NCBI GenBank assembly: GCA_039033415.1
Contig: JBCCCR010000023.1
Span: forward strand, 1-64,000
Origin: Pseudomonadota bacterium
GTDB taxonomy: Bacteria; Pseudomonadota; Gammaproteobacteria; Xanthomonadales; SZUA-38
Direction of reading: 5' to 3'
Length of the DNA stretch: 64,000 nt
In this document: one piece after another, positions 9,609-17,989 of the stretch
Layout: every line of letters begins with the position of its first letter
How positions within the stretch are numbered: the stretch's first letter is position 1
Position numbers and translations under genes: made by a program
Notes under the pieces: model-generated
The model's input: only the letters and a program-made list of their open reading frames with translations
Database searches by the model: none
What the model was told of the DNA's origin: nothing

Positions 9609-10223
9609 TTAACCTCTCACCTGGATATTGGGTACAAAGGCGAGGAAAAGCAGAACCGGTGTCGCCAGGCCCAAACAAATAATCCAGATTGATTGGCCTC
9701 GGCGGCGGCGATTTTGGAAAACGATAATCAAGCCGGTCACCGCAAAAACCAGCATTGCCAATGCGGAAACTTCGACAAACCACGCCCAGGCGGACCCGGC
9801 GTCCCGGTTTTTATGCAGATCGTTGAGCACAGCCAGCGTTGAGCCGCGCTGTACATCGAGAAGGACGCCTTCAGACGTGATGATGGCCTGCGCGTCGCCG
9901 GCCGGCGCCTTGTAGCTGAGGGCCACCTCCCCATAGTCCTGGTCAAGCTCGATGCTGTCGGGCACGCCGAGCCCGGCGGCCTCGGTCAGCAGCGCTTGTA
10001 GCGCCGTCAGGTCCGGCGCCCAGCTGTCCGAATCGAGCGTTGCCGCCAGCTCCGGCGGCAGGCTCAGCTCCCGCGAGCTGGCGCGCGCGCCGTCGTCGTC
10101 GTACCAGCCCCGGCTGAGCGTAAAGCCGGTAACGCAGAAGAACACCAGCGTCACAAACAGCAGGGAGGAGCTGTAGAGGTGAACCGTCCGCGCCAGGTTA
10201 AACCACCACATGCGCGATTTCAT
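9609..10223 (-). CDS. PepSY-associated transmembrane protein
   Basis: The protein has 204 residues, with membrane segments at about 13-36, 150-171 and 180-198 and a periplasmic domain between the first two. The signature NDLHKNRDAG followed by AWAWF just before the second helix matches the PepSY_TM_like family (NDLHKGRxxG), whose histidines are candidates for heme or metal ligation. Its ATG overlaps the TGA of the TPR gene (ATGA), so it is the last gene of the TonB operon. Members of this family often accompany iron uptake receptors and are thought to handle electrons for ferric reduction. With the ApbE-DUF2271 gene close by, a role in periplasmic iron reduction is plausible; that is inference. 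Confidence 0.8.
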   Translation of the reverse strand: MKSRMWWFNLARTVHLYSSSLLFVTLVFFCVTGFTLSRGWYDDDGARASSRELSLPPELAATLDSDSWAPDLTALQALLTEAAGLGVPDSIELDQDYGEVALSYKAPAGDAQAIITSEGVLLDVQRGSTLAVLNDLHKNRDAGSAWAWFVEVSALAMLVFAVTGLIIVFQNRRRRGQSIWIICLGLATPVLLFLAFVPNIQVRG

Positions 10224-11575
10224 GGGGCCGCCGCTCGCTGCGTGTTAACGATATTCGTCAGCGACTGCACGGCACCGTTGAGGTCGTAGGCGCCGGGAAA
10301 CTCCTTGAGCGTGTCCTGCAGCTTGCGAAGCGCCGCCGGATAGTCCGAACGGGCAATGAGCGACTTGGCCTCACCGACCATGGCCTGCTGCCGGAACTCC
10401 GTTAGCACCGACGCTCGCTGAAAGGCCAGAGCGGCGCGGGAGGCCTGACCCTGGCTCAGGCTCAGCTCGCCCAGCGCCAGCAGCGCCGGCCCGTTGCTGC
10501 CGTCTCGATCCACCGAGCGTCGGTAGTCCGCGATCGCCTGGCGCGGCTGATCGCTCTGCTCCGCCAATCGCCCGCGAATGTAATAAAAGCGGCTCTGCTG
10601 ATCCGGCCGGTAGTTCGACAGCCGTTGCTCCATGGCATCCAGTATTTGCTTTGCGTAGCGTTGTTCACCAGCGCGCAGCAGCCAGTCCGCCAGCTCGCTC
10701 ACGAACGATACGTCTGCGCTGGACGCCAGCACCGAGGCTGAGGCCAGCGCCGCGCCGCGCTTCGGATTGCCGGCCTGCACCGCCAGCTGTGCCGCCACCT
10801 GGCGGTTCTCGGCCGAGTCGTCCCCAAGCCGCAGGCTCACCTCAAGGCTCGCCAGGGCGCTGAGCGGGTTGTCCTGGCGCAGAGCCAGGTTGGCTCGCTG
10901 CTGCCAGAGCATCGAGTCGCTGGGGTTCTCGGTCAACATCTGGTCGATCAACGCGCTCGCGCCGCTCTCGTTGCCCGATTCGGTTAGGGCTAGCAGCAGC
11001 CCCGAGCGCCACTGGCGGTTTTTCGGCTGCAGCAGCAGCGCCTGCTGATAGCCGCTGACCGCACCCCAGGGGTTGCCCAGCTTGATATTGAGATAACCGA
11101 GCTGACCAAACGTCTGGGCGTCGCCCGCACCGAGCCGTACCGCATCCGCAAGATGCTGCTGCGCTTCGTCGTATTGGCCTTCGATTAGGTAAAGCGTGCC
11201 GAGCCCGGCGTGCGCGCGGGTGAAGTCGGGCGCAAGCTTCAGGGCCGCCCGATAAGCCTCAATGGCGGCCCCTCGCTCGTCCAGGGTCGAGTAGAGCTGG
11301 GCCCGGAGCATCTCAAAGGCGGCGCTCACGGGCGTTTCCTGGCTCTCCAGGAGCACGAGCGCGCCCCGATAGTCCTGCTGCCGTACCAGAGCGCCGAGCT
11401 CCTGGGCCAGCGCAATTTCCTCTCCCGGAATCGAGGGCTCCGTATCCCATACCACCGGCGCGAGCGGCTTAAAGATGGCCTGAGGTTCGGGGACGGTCAC
11501 CGTGAGCTGCGCAAGCGATGCCGAGCAAAAGAGCAGTCCCACAAGATTCAGTCCTGTTAGCTGTGTTGGCTTCAT
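10220..11575 (-). CDS. TPR protein of the TonB2-type operon
   Basis: There are 451 residues: a signal peptide (1-22), a short linker, then tetratricopeptide repeats over most of the chain. Recognisable units include AAIEAYRAALKLAPDFTRAH and AVSGYQQALLLQPKNRQWR. It is therefore a periplasmic scaffold. Such a TPR protein regularly follows tonB in the TtpC-ExbB2-ExbD2-TonB2 operons of Vibrio and relatives. The start overlaps the tonB stop (ATGA) and its own stop overlaps the PepSY start, so translation is probably coupled. Its partner in the energy-transducing complex cannot be told from the sequence. Confidence 0.85.
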   Translation of the reverse strand: MKPTQLTGLNLVGLLFCSASLAQLTVTVPEPQAIFKPLAPVVWDTEPSIPGEEIALAQELGALVRQQDYRGALVLLESQETPVSAAFEMLRAQLYSTLDERGAAIEAYRAALKLAPDFTRAHAGLGTLYLIEGQYDEAQQHLADAVRLGAGDAQTFGQLGYLNIKLGNPWGAVSGYQQALLLQPKNRQWRSGLLLALTESGNESGASALIDQMLTENPSDSMLWQQRANLALRQDNPLSALASLEVSLRLGDDSAENRQVAAQLAVQAGNPKRGAALASASVLASSADVSFVSELADWLLRAGEQRYAKQILDAMEQRLSNYRPDQQSRFYYIRGRLAEQSDQPRQAIADYRRSVDRDGSNGPALLALGELSLSQGQASRAALAFQRASVLTEFRQQAMVGEAKSLIARSDYPAALRKLQDTLKEFPGAYDLNGAVQSLTNIVNTQRAAAP

Positions 11576-12216
11576 GTCGCACTAAAGACCAGAGGCCAGA
11601 CGAAGGCTGCTCGAACCCGCTCGCCGTCTTTCTCGGGTGGCGTAAAGCGGGCCCGGCCCATCAGCGCGCGGAGCTGCGGTTCGATCTCGGGATAGGGATT
11701 TTCGACAATCCGGCGCAGCGTCACCGCGCCCGTCGTGTCGATGACCACCTGAGCCCGGACCCGAATCTTCGTCACGCCCTTCGCGCGCAGCGCGGCAGGA
11801 AACTGAATTCGCAGGTCGGTCAGCAGCCGCGGCCGGCCATCCAGCTGGGCCAAGCCAAACTCCTGCATGCTCGCCGTCACGTTGATATCAAACTCCAGCG
11901 GACGGACCTCGCTCACCGGCGCTTCCAGGTCTTCGACCTTCAGCGACGGCCGCAGAGTCGCCGGCGGCAGGCTTAGCGGCGACGTGCCGGCGGAAGTCAG
12001 ATCCAGCGGCAGTGCGTCGGGTGCGCTCTGCTGGCTGCGCGTAGTCGGTGGCGGTGGTGGCGGCGGCGGCAGCGCCGCGTTTATCTCCAGCCGCTGCAGC
12101 TTGGGTCCCGCTTCCGTTGGCGCGTTGAGTCTCTTGAGCAGCGTCAGCGCAGCCACAAGTCCCGTCGTGAGCGTGATGCTCAGCACTACCGAAAGGCTTT
12201 GGCGCAGTATGCTCAT
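11572..12216 (-). CDS. tonB: Energy transducer TonB (TonB2 type)
   Basis: The 214-residue protein has an N-terminal membrane anchor (about 8-25, LSVVLSITLTTGLVAALTLL), a polyproline stretch (PPPPPPPPT near 51-59), a linker, and a C-terminal TonB fold of about 100 residues containing VRAQVVIDTTGAVT and YPEIEPQLRALMGRARF. It would carry proton-motive energy from the ExbB/ExbD complex across the periplasm to outer-membrane receptors such as the two in this window. The spacer is short compared with classical TonB, as in TonB2 proteins. ATGA overlaps on both sides tie it to exbD and the TPR gene. Confidence 0.92.
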   Translation of the reverse strand: MSILRQSLSVVLSITLTTGLVAALTLLKRLNAPTEAGPKLQRLEINAALPPPPPPPPTTRSQQSAPDALPLDLTSAGTSPLSLPPATLRPSLKVEDLEAPVSEVRPLEFDINVTASMQEFGLAQLDGRPRLLTDLRIQFPAALRAKGVTKIRVRAQVVIDTTGAVTLRRIVENPYPEIEPQLRALMGRARFTPPEKDGERVRAAFVWPLVFSAT

Positions 12217-12623
12217 GACTCCGATCGCGTCGCCAGCAGTACGTTGTCAGCGCCGGCGATCTTGAGCTGGTCCATCACCTGGACCAGCAGCTGCGTTGGC
12301 ACCGCCGCATCAGCCTGGATGATGACCGGCGTGTCGGGCGTGTCGAGCAGCGGACCGACGGCCGACGGAATACCCACCAGGCCAATCGTTGCCCCGGCGT
12401 GCACCACGTCTCCACCAGCGGTTACCGCGACAATGATCAGGTTGCTGCTGACGCGCGCCCCCGACGTGGCGGTGGGTTTGTCGATCTCAACACCCGCCTC
12501 GCGCACAAAAACCGTGGAGACGATAAAGAAGATCAGCAAGATAAATACAATGTCGATGAGCGGCGACAGATCGATGCGCGTCTCCGCGTCATCCTGCAGC
12601 CTGGCCTCCAGGCGTCGGCGCAT
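12213..12623 (-). CDS. exbD: Biopolymer transport protein ExbD
   Basis: 136 residues. The short cytoplasmic N-terminus leads into one membrane helix with the family signature IDLSPLIDIVFILLIFFIVS, whose aspartate (LIDIVF) is the proton-responsive residue of ExbD/TolR. A periplasmic domain follows, with GDVVHAG and VIIQADAAVPTQ. It works with ExbB and TonB in the inner membrane. The ATG overlaps the exbB stop as TAATG and the stop overlaps the tonB start as ATGA. Confidence 0.93.
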   Translation of the reverse strand: MRRRLEARLQDDAETRIDLSPLIDIVFILLIFFIVSTVFVREAGVEIDKPTATSGARVSSNLIIVAVTAGGDVVHAGATIGLVGIPSAVGPLLDTPDTPVIIQADAAVPTQLLVQVMDQLKIAGADNVLLATRSES

Positions 12624-13054
12624 TATGACGTTGCCTCCGCGGCGCGCGCGGCGCGACCGGAACGCAGCGCCTCAACCTGCGCGGTCCGCCGGCGCCCCTG
12701 GAGCCAGGCGAGCGCAAGCCAGCCGGGAATCACCAGCAGCAGGCCAAGCTGGGTCGAGTACATGGCCGACGCAATGCCTCCCGTAGCCAGCGTTTCGGGG
12801 TTAAAGCCGTAGTCAAGCGCCATCTGCGCAAAGGTGTCCATCAATCCTACCACCGTGCCGTATAGCCCAAGGAGCGGGAGCGCGCCGAGCATGGTACGAA
12901 GACCGGGGGCCCACAGGGAGCAGCGGTGACGCCAGGCGGCGTCGCGGCGGCGGGCGAGCAGCAGATCGAGCAGCAGCGCGTACACCACAACCGCGGTCAG
13001 TAGGATGAGCCACACGGCCGGGTTATCCAGCTGTTGCTGAAGATCCGTCAGCAT
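12623..13054 (-). CDS. exbB: ExbB-type MotA/TolQ/ExbB proton channel protein (small)
   Basis: I prefer the ATG at 13054, four bases after the upstream stop, giving 143 residues (MLTDLQQQLDNPAVW...); a longer frame reaches back into the preceding gene. There are three hydrophobic segments and the conserved MotA/TolQ/ExbB core LPLLGLYGTVVGLMDTF followed by GGIASAMYSTQLGLLLVIPGW. This is the small ExbB of a TonB2-type system, companion to the large TtpC-like protein encoded just upstream, and forms the proton channel with ExbD. Confidence 0.9.
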   Translation of the reverse strand: MLTDLQQQLDNPAVWLILLTAVVVYALLLDLLLARRRDAAWRHRCSLWAPGLRTMLGALPLLGLYGTVVGLMDTFAQMALDYGFNPETLATGGIASAMYSTQLGLLLVIPGWLALAWLQGRRRTAQVEALRSGRAARAAEATS

Positions 13055-13058
13055 GCGC

Positions 13059-14369
13059 CTAGCCCGCAGCCTCGGCCAGCCGGACCGCGGTCGACTCCAG
13101 CTGAGAACCATAAGAGTCGGCCTTACGCTTCAGCAGCGCGTGAGCGATCAGCGAGGGTACGGCGACCACCAGCCCCAGCTCGGTCGTCACCAGCGCCTCA
13201 GAAATCCCGCCTGAAACCGCCGCCGGGTCACCGGAGCCAAAAACGGTCATGGACTGAAACGTTCGGATCATGCCCGAGACCGTGCCCAGCAGGCCCAGCA
13301 GCGGCGAGACCGTGGCCGTGATCGCCACGGCACCTATGAGCCGCTGCAGCCGGTGGCGCTGGCCCAGCAGAAAGTCAAAGAGCTGGTCTTCCTTTTGCTG
13401 GGTGGAGCCAGGCGCGGTGGCCAGCTCCACCAACGCGTTCAGCGGCGCCGGATGGCTCGCGGCGGCGCTGGCGTCGCCGGCCTTGATCGATCGGACGGAG
13501 CTCACCAGCGCGGTAACGCGGTCGGCGGTCATCCGCGGCAGCCTGAGGAACTGAATCACTTTGATCAACGCGATAACGAGCGACAGCAGCGCGAAGGCCA
13601 TGATCGGCACCACCCAGACGCCGCCGGCCTGCAGGTGCTCTGCCAGACCCTGGCGCGCACTCTGGAGCTCCAGGTAGCGACCCTGCGTGGGATCAAGCGT
13701 CGCCAACGACCGACCACCGCCGGTCAGCGCCTGAAGCGAAGCCAGCGCCTCGCCTTCAAACGACCAGCTCAGCCGAGGCTCGACGCCCTTCTCCTGAGTC
13801 AGCAGTCCACCGCCGCCAGCGTGGACAAACCAGGTCAGCGGTCCGACGCTCAGCGCCTGGCCGTCGACCGCCTGGCCAGTGACGTCGATTGCGGAGGTGG
13901 GGCCAAAACCCGGCGAGAGCTGCGCGTCCAGGCGCACCAGAGATTGGCGAAGAATCGCAGTCACCGCTTCGAGGCTCTTGCCGTCGACCGACGCCATGTC
14001 GGTGCGGCGCCCGTAGTCCAGCAGCAGGCTGCGCTGGTAGTTATCCTGCTCCTGCCACTTTTCAACGCGGCTTTGCAGTACTTCCAGGCCCAGAGTCTGA
14101 TCGTCGGCGGCGCGCTGGAACTCTGCCGCCTCGCGCCGCAGCTCCAGCACCTGCTGCTGGGCCTGACCCAGCTGACGACTCAGCCGGACGGACGCCGCGG
14201 CCACCCGCTGCTCGGCGGCGGCCAGGCGCGTGCGGGCGTCGTCAATATCAGCGAGGAGAGACTGCTCGACGTCCGGTTGAGCCAGCGAAACGAGCGGAAG
14301 GTATGTCAGCGCAAGCAGTCCGGCAAGCAGCCCCCTCACGGTGTGCCGGATTAAGACAGACTTGTTCAC
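13059..14369 (-). CDS. TtpC-like large ExbB-family protein
   Basis: 436 residues from a GTG start that overlaps the DUF3450 stop (GTGA). Residues 1-30 are a signal peptide (GLLAGLLALTYLPLVSLAQP) followed by a long coiled coil (about 34-130, rich in A, Q, R and E). After a periplasmic domain come the membrane segments and the MotA/TolQ/ExbB core (ATVSPLLGLLGTVSGMIRTF, then GGISEALVTTELGLVVAVPS). This is the architecture of TtpC, the accessory protein of Vibrio TonB2 systems. It probably bridges the ExbB/ExbD channel to the periplasm. I do not use the symbol ttpC because orthology is inferred from architecture alone. Confidence 0.88.
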   Translation of the reverse strand: MNKSVLIRHTVRGLLAGLLALTYLPLVSLAQPDVEQSLLADIDDARTRLAAAEQRVAAASVRLSRQLGQAQQQVLELRREAAEFQRAADDQTLGLEVLQSRVEKWQEQDNYQRSLLLDYGRRTDMASVDGKSLEAVTAILRQSLVRLDAQLSPGFGPTSAIDVTGQAVDGQALSVGPLTWFVHAGGGGLLTQEKGVEPRLSWSFEGEALASLQALTGGGRSLATLDPTQGRYLELQSARQGLAEHLQAGGVWVVPIMAFALLSLVIALIKVIQFLRLPRMTADRVTALVSSVRSIKAGDASAAASHPAPLNALVELATAPGSTQQKEDQLFDFLLGQRHRLQRLIGAVAITATVSPLLGLLGTVSGMIRTFQSMTVFGSGDPAAVSGGISEALVTTELGLVVAVPSLIAHALLKRKADSYGSQLESTAVRLAEAAG

Positions 14370-15181
14370 GGTGACTCCAGCTCGATGGGCAGCGTCACGG
14401 GCGCGGCGAGCGTCGGGTCTCCGAGCATGCGCACGGCCGCGAGGACGGACGCTGGATCAAGCTCGGGGATCTGATCTGCGCCACGCCAGCGCCAGCCATC
14501 AGCCTCGGCCCGGCCGAAGCCGGCAAAGGCGCCGTCCTCACTGGTATACCAGCCCTGAGAAAGCCCGAGAAAAACCTGCTGGACCGCATAGCGCGTGCCG
14601 GTGTCGTCGGTCATGGTGGTCTGATGCAGCGTGATTCGCTGATCGAATTCGGCCGCTTCGCTCAGCATCCCAACCACCTGCTGCAGCCGCTCGCTGTCGC
14701 TTAGCGCATCCCCGGCCGCCAGCGTGTCCAGATGGGCCTGCCAGGCCGCGTTCAGAGGTGGCGGCAGCCGTTCGTGAAGCGCCGTCAGGACCGTAAGCGT
14801 CCCGTCCAGCGCTTCGCGGAGCGCCTGCTGCGCCTGCTCAAGACGCTGCTGCTGGGCGGCAAGCTGGATACGACGCTGGTCCACCTCGCTGCGGGCGCCT
14901 CGCTCAACCTCCAGAAATTCGCTGAGCGTCTGCCGCTCGGCCTGGAGGAGCTCCAGCTGCAGCTTGAGCAGCGGCTCTCGCACCCGCCACTGGTTTTCCA
15001 CCGTCGAGATCTGCTGCTCGAGCGTTGTCCACTGGCGCACTAGCGCGTCCAGCTCACGCCAGTCGTTCGACCGCGCAACCGGCGCCAGCTGAAAGGCTAG
15101 GAGCAACACGGAGAAGACGGCCGCAGCTTGCAATCGCCACGCCGTCAACCGCGGGGAGCGCGCGATGTGTTGTTGTTTCAT
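14366..15181 (-). CDS. DUF3450 family periplasmic coiled-coil protein
   Basis: First gene of the seven-gene TonB operon; 271 residues. A signal peptide (about 1-39) is followed by a strong coiled coil at about 50-130 (VEQQ..LLKLQLELLQAERQTL, then AAQQQRLEQAQQALREAL) and a C-terminal part with LGLSQGWYTSEDG and GWRWRGADQIPEL. This matches DUF3450, a family found upstream of ttpC-exbB-exbD-tonB. Its biochemical role is unknown; co-occurrence suggests a periplasmic partner of TtpC. The ATG at 15181 faces the Fur-like palindrome at 15297-15315. Confidence 0.85.
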   Translation of the reverse strand: MKQQHIARSPRLTAWRLQAAAVFSVLLLAFQLAPVARSNDWRELDALVRQWTTLEQQISTVENQWRVREPLLKLQLELLQAERQTLSEFLEVERGARSEVDQRRIQLAAQQQRLEQAQQALREALDGTLTVLTALHERLPPPLNAAWQAHLDTLAAGDALSDSERLQQVVGMLSEAAEFDQRITLHQTTMTDDTGTRYAVQQVFLGLSQGWYTSEDGAFAGFGRAEADGWRWRGADQIPELDPASVLAAVRMLGDPTLAAPVTLPIELESP

Positions 15182-15296
15182 GGGGCAACTTTTATTGCTT
15201 GTGAATACAGATCGCCAACGTCAGCTCGAGGAGACCGGGCTGCCGTTAGCCGGCCGATGATCATAGCGCGACCATCATACAAATACGAATGCTTTT

Positions 15297-15315
15297 GCGA
15301 ATGACTATCATTTGC
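15297..15315. promoter_or_regulatory. Fur-box-like palindrome between divergent iron operons
   Basis: GCGAATGACTATCATTTGC is a 19-base imperfect palindrome (half sites GCAAATGAT and GCGAATGAC around one base), in the 9-1-9 layout of Fur operators. It lies in the 195-base gap between the DUF3450/TtpC/ExbBD/TonB operon (minus) and the EF-hand/ApbE/receptor genes (plus), so one bound repressor could control both. Overlapping AT-rich half sites precede it (ACGAATGC, CATACAAATACG). The palindrome is seen in the sequence; Fur binding is inferred. Confidence 0.6.
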
Positions 15316-15376
15316 AATCCTGGTCAATTAATGGGAAATTAACGGGATAGCCAGTTGTTACCAGAGGATTCCCAGC

Positions 15377-16366
15377 ATGAAACGTGTGATTTCTACCGCC
15401 TTGATTCTTGCCATGAGCGTCACCGCCGCCATTGCCGGCTCGAGCGACAACGCGAGCAGCAGCAAAATCAGCGCAAAAGACCGCATGAATCAGTGGAAGC
15501 AGGAAGGCAGACGCCTATCTTTTATCGACCGCCACGACCATGACGGTGACGCGCGGGTCAGCACAATCGAATTCGAACAGTCGCGCCGCGATCGCTTCGA
15601 CCTGACGGACGCCGACAACAACGGCGTTGTCACCGTTGTTGAGTATCAGAACGAATGGGAAGACCGCATGGATGCTCAGCTCGAGCTCGACCGACGAGCG
15701 CGGGTCAAGCAGGCCGAGGTCCGCTTTGGCGCGATGGACAAAAATGACAATGACGTCATGGAGTGGGAGGAGTACGCGGCGTCAGGCGATCGCATGTTCA
15801 CCCGTCGCGACACCAACGAGGATCTTGTGGTCGACGCCATGGACCCTCCGAGCAGCTACAGCTGGACACCGAAGCCCGACAGCGAGCTGACGGCGGAAGA
15901 GCTTCAGCAGCGGCGTGATCGCCAGATCGCGTACGCCCGAAACATGCTGGAGATGCCAACCACGCACAACCTCGAAGGCATGATGGTGAAGTACGACCAA
16001 AACGCTGACGAGCGCATCGACCGCGAAGAGTTTGACGTCAAGCGACGTGCGGACTTCGACCATACCGATTTCGACGGCAACGGCGTGCTGACCGCAGAGG
16101 AGTACGTCAGCGAATTTGAGGACCGGATGGACGAAGCGATCGAGTCCTTCCGGGTCTCCTCCATCAAGCAGAGCAAGCGACGCTTCGAGTCTCTCGACGA
16201 CGACGCTAGCGGTGAAATGAGCTTCGCCGAGTATCGCGAGTCCGGCAATCGGATCTTTGCCCGATACGACGTGAGCGGTGACGGCTACATCGCGCAGGAG
16301 GACCCGATGCCGGTGCCTTTCGAAGAGGAAGAGCCCAAGCAGGAGATCGCCGCAAACGCCGAGTAA
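15377..16366 (+). CDS. Secreted eight-EF-hand calcium-binding protein
   Basis: 329 residues with a signal peptide (1-20, ending IAG) and an AGAGGA ribosome site. I count eight EF-hand loops in two blocks of four: DHDGDARVSTIEF, DADNNGVVTVVEY, DKNDNDVMEWEEY and a degenerate DTNEDLVVDAMD; then, after a linker of about 40 residues, DQNADERIDREEF, DFDGNGVLTAEEY, DDDASGEMSFAEY and DVSGDGYIAQED. The two blocks align with each other, so the gene arose by internal duplication. The protein is very acidic and presumably periplasmic. It is first in a set with ApbE-DUF2271 and a TonB-dependent receptor, which suggests a metal-handling or calcium-sensing role in uptake. Function unknown. Confidence 0.85.
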   Translation: MKRVISTALILAMSVTAAIAGSSDNASSSKISAKDRMNQWKQEGRRLSFIDRHDHDGDARVSTIEFEQSRRDRFDLTDADNNGVVTVVEYQNEWEDRMDAQLELDRRARVKQAEVRFGAMDKNDNDVMEWEEYAASGDRMFTRRDTNEDLVVDAMDPPSSYSWTPKPDSELTAEELQQRRDRQIAYARNMLEMPTTHNLEGMMVKYDQNADERIDREEFDVKRRADFDHTDFDGNGVLTAEEYVSEFEDRMDEAIESFRVSSIKQSKRRFESLDDDASGEMSFAEYRESGNRIFARYDVSGDGYIAQEDPMPVPFEEEEPKQEIAANAE

Positions 16367-16390
16367 TCGGTATCGGCGAAGGGTCCCATC

Positions 16391-17869
16391 ATGACTACGA
16401 AAGGCCTTCGTCGCAGCCTCGCTGCGACTCTAGTGCTGTGCTGTCTAACCAGCCAGGCCGAGACGCTTCAGTCGCGCCACGTCGAAGGCGTACTGGGGTC
16501 CAGCATGGACCTCAGCATAGCGGGCGCCACCAGCGATGAAGCTGAGGCCGCCTTTGCGGCGGCGGTCGCCGAGACCGAGCGGCTGGAGCAGCTTCTCAGC
16601 AGCTATCTCGACGCCAGCGAGCTTTCTACGCTGAACGCAGAACGCTCGCTGCCGGAGCTATCACCCGAGCTGGCTGAGCTGATCGATCTTTGCCGCCGAT
16701 GGGAGGACCGCAGCGCCGGCGCCTTCAGCTGCAAGCTCGGAGGGGTGCGGGCCCTGTGGCGTCAGGCGGAAACCGATCAGGAACAACCCAATCGTCGCGC
16801 GATCCGCGCGCTGGCGCGAACGCTGAAGCAGACCCCGCTCCCGTCGGCCGACAGCCGGCCGTACGTGCTACCCGATCCGATCGAGCTGGATCTCGGCGGG
16901 ATTGCAAAAGGCTACATCATCGATCGCGCTTTGGCCGCCGCGCAGGCTGCGGCGCCCGATGCCTCTGGCATCAAGGTCGACATTGGTGGCGACGGCCGCT
17001 ACGCCGGACAGCCGGGCGCTGACGCCAGCTGGCGCGTGGGCTTGGCGCCGCCGGAGGCCGTCGACAACGCGACCGTCAGCGCACTGGCGCTGGCCGACAA
17101 GGCGGTGGCTGCATCGGGGCACCGGTCGCGTTTCTACAAGATCGGGCGGCGACGTTACAGCCACGTGCTGTCAGCGCGAGACGGCTGGCCTGTCTATCAG
17201 GGTGCCGCCTCCTACGTGGTCGCCGATTCAGCGCTGGCGGCGGACGTCGGCGCCACGGTGCTCGCGAGCCTGCCGCCTGGCGACGGGTTCGAGTGGGCCG
17301 GCGATCAGGCGGGTCTTGAAGCGCTGATGATCCTCGAGGCGGGACGCCAGCTTGCGTCCGACGGGTGGCGCGCCATGGAGCTTTCCGATGTCACAGACGC
17401 CGAAGCGCCGCTGCTGACGCTCACCTACACGATCCCCAAGATTTCCGCCGGCAAGTATCGCCGCCCCTACGTCGCGGTATGGATTACCGATACGGAGCGT
17501 CAGCCGGTTCGAAACCTCCTCATTCTGGGCGAACAGGAACGCTGGGCGCAGGAAAACCCCCGCTGGTGGCGCGCCGTCGGGCGCCGCGATGCCAGCGTGC
17601 TCGAGGGCTACGCAAGGGCAACCCGCCGCCCCGGGACCTACGAGGTGGTCTGGGACGGCCGTGACGATCGCGGTCAGCCGGTGTCCGGCCAGCGCTTTCG
17701 ACTGCATCTGGAAGCGGCCCGCGAGCACGGCGACCACAGCTATCGCACCGTCGATCTGGACCTTAGCGCGCCGGAAACGCTGGAGCTGCCGGCGGAAGGT
17801 GAGCTCGGCAACGTAGCAATCACTTGGTCCGACGACCTGCCGACGAGCAACGTCGCCAGCGCGCCATGA
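16391..17869 (+). CDS. ApbE-type FAD:protein FMN transferase fused to DUF2271
   Basis: 492 residues with a signal peptide (about 1-24). Residues 30-320 show ApbE landmarks: SYLDASELSTLNA, ELDLGGIAKGYIIDRAL, KVDIGGDG, AVAASGHRSRFYKIG..YSHVL and the metal-site region ALAADVGATVLA. The motif that is usually DPTVGPL..W is altered (FSCKLGGVRALW). Residues 335-480 match DUF2271 (LTLTYTIPKISAGKYRRPYVAVWITD, later WDGRDDRGQPV). ApbE enzymes attach FMN to extracytoplasmic proteins; DUF2271 often sits beside ApbE and PepSY genes in iron loci, and here the two are one chain. The fused domain may be the enzyme's own target or a redox partner (inference). Only 24 bases separate it from the EF-hand gene. 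Confidence 0.85.
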   Translation: MTTKGLRRSLAATLVLCCLTSQAETLQSRHVEGVLGSSMDLSIAGATSDEAEAAFAAAVAETERLEQLLSSYLDASELSTLNAERSLPELSPELAELIDLCRRWEDRSAGAFSCKLGGVRALWRQAETDQEQPNRRAIRALARTLKQTPLPSADSRPYVLPDPIELDLGGIAKGYIIDRALAAAQAAAPDASGIKVDIGGDGRYAGQPGADASWRVGLAPPEAVDNATVSALALADKAVAASGHRSRFYKIGRRRYSHVLSARDGWPVYQGAASYVVADSALAADVGATVLASLPPGDGFEWAGDQAGLEALMILEAGRQLASDGWRAMELSDVTDAEAPLLTLTYTIPKISAGKYRRPYVAVWITDTERQPVRNLLILGEQERWAQENPRWWRAVGRRDASVLEGYARATRRPGTYEVVWDGRDDRGQPVSGQRFRLHLEAAREHGDHSYRTVDLDLSAPETLELPAEGELGNVAITWSDDLPTSNVASAP

Positions 17870-17989
17870 CAACCAAACAACATCAACAACCAAGAAAGAC
17901 CTTGGGGACATTTTCGTCAATCCAACGCCCGCTGTAAGGGCCGGGTGACCAATCCACCCGAAAGCAGGAGCTACTCCAGGAGTTAAGCA

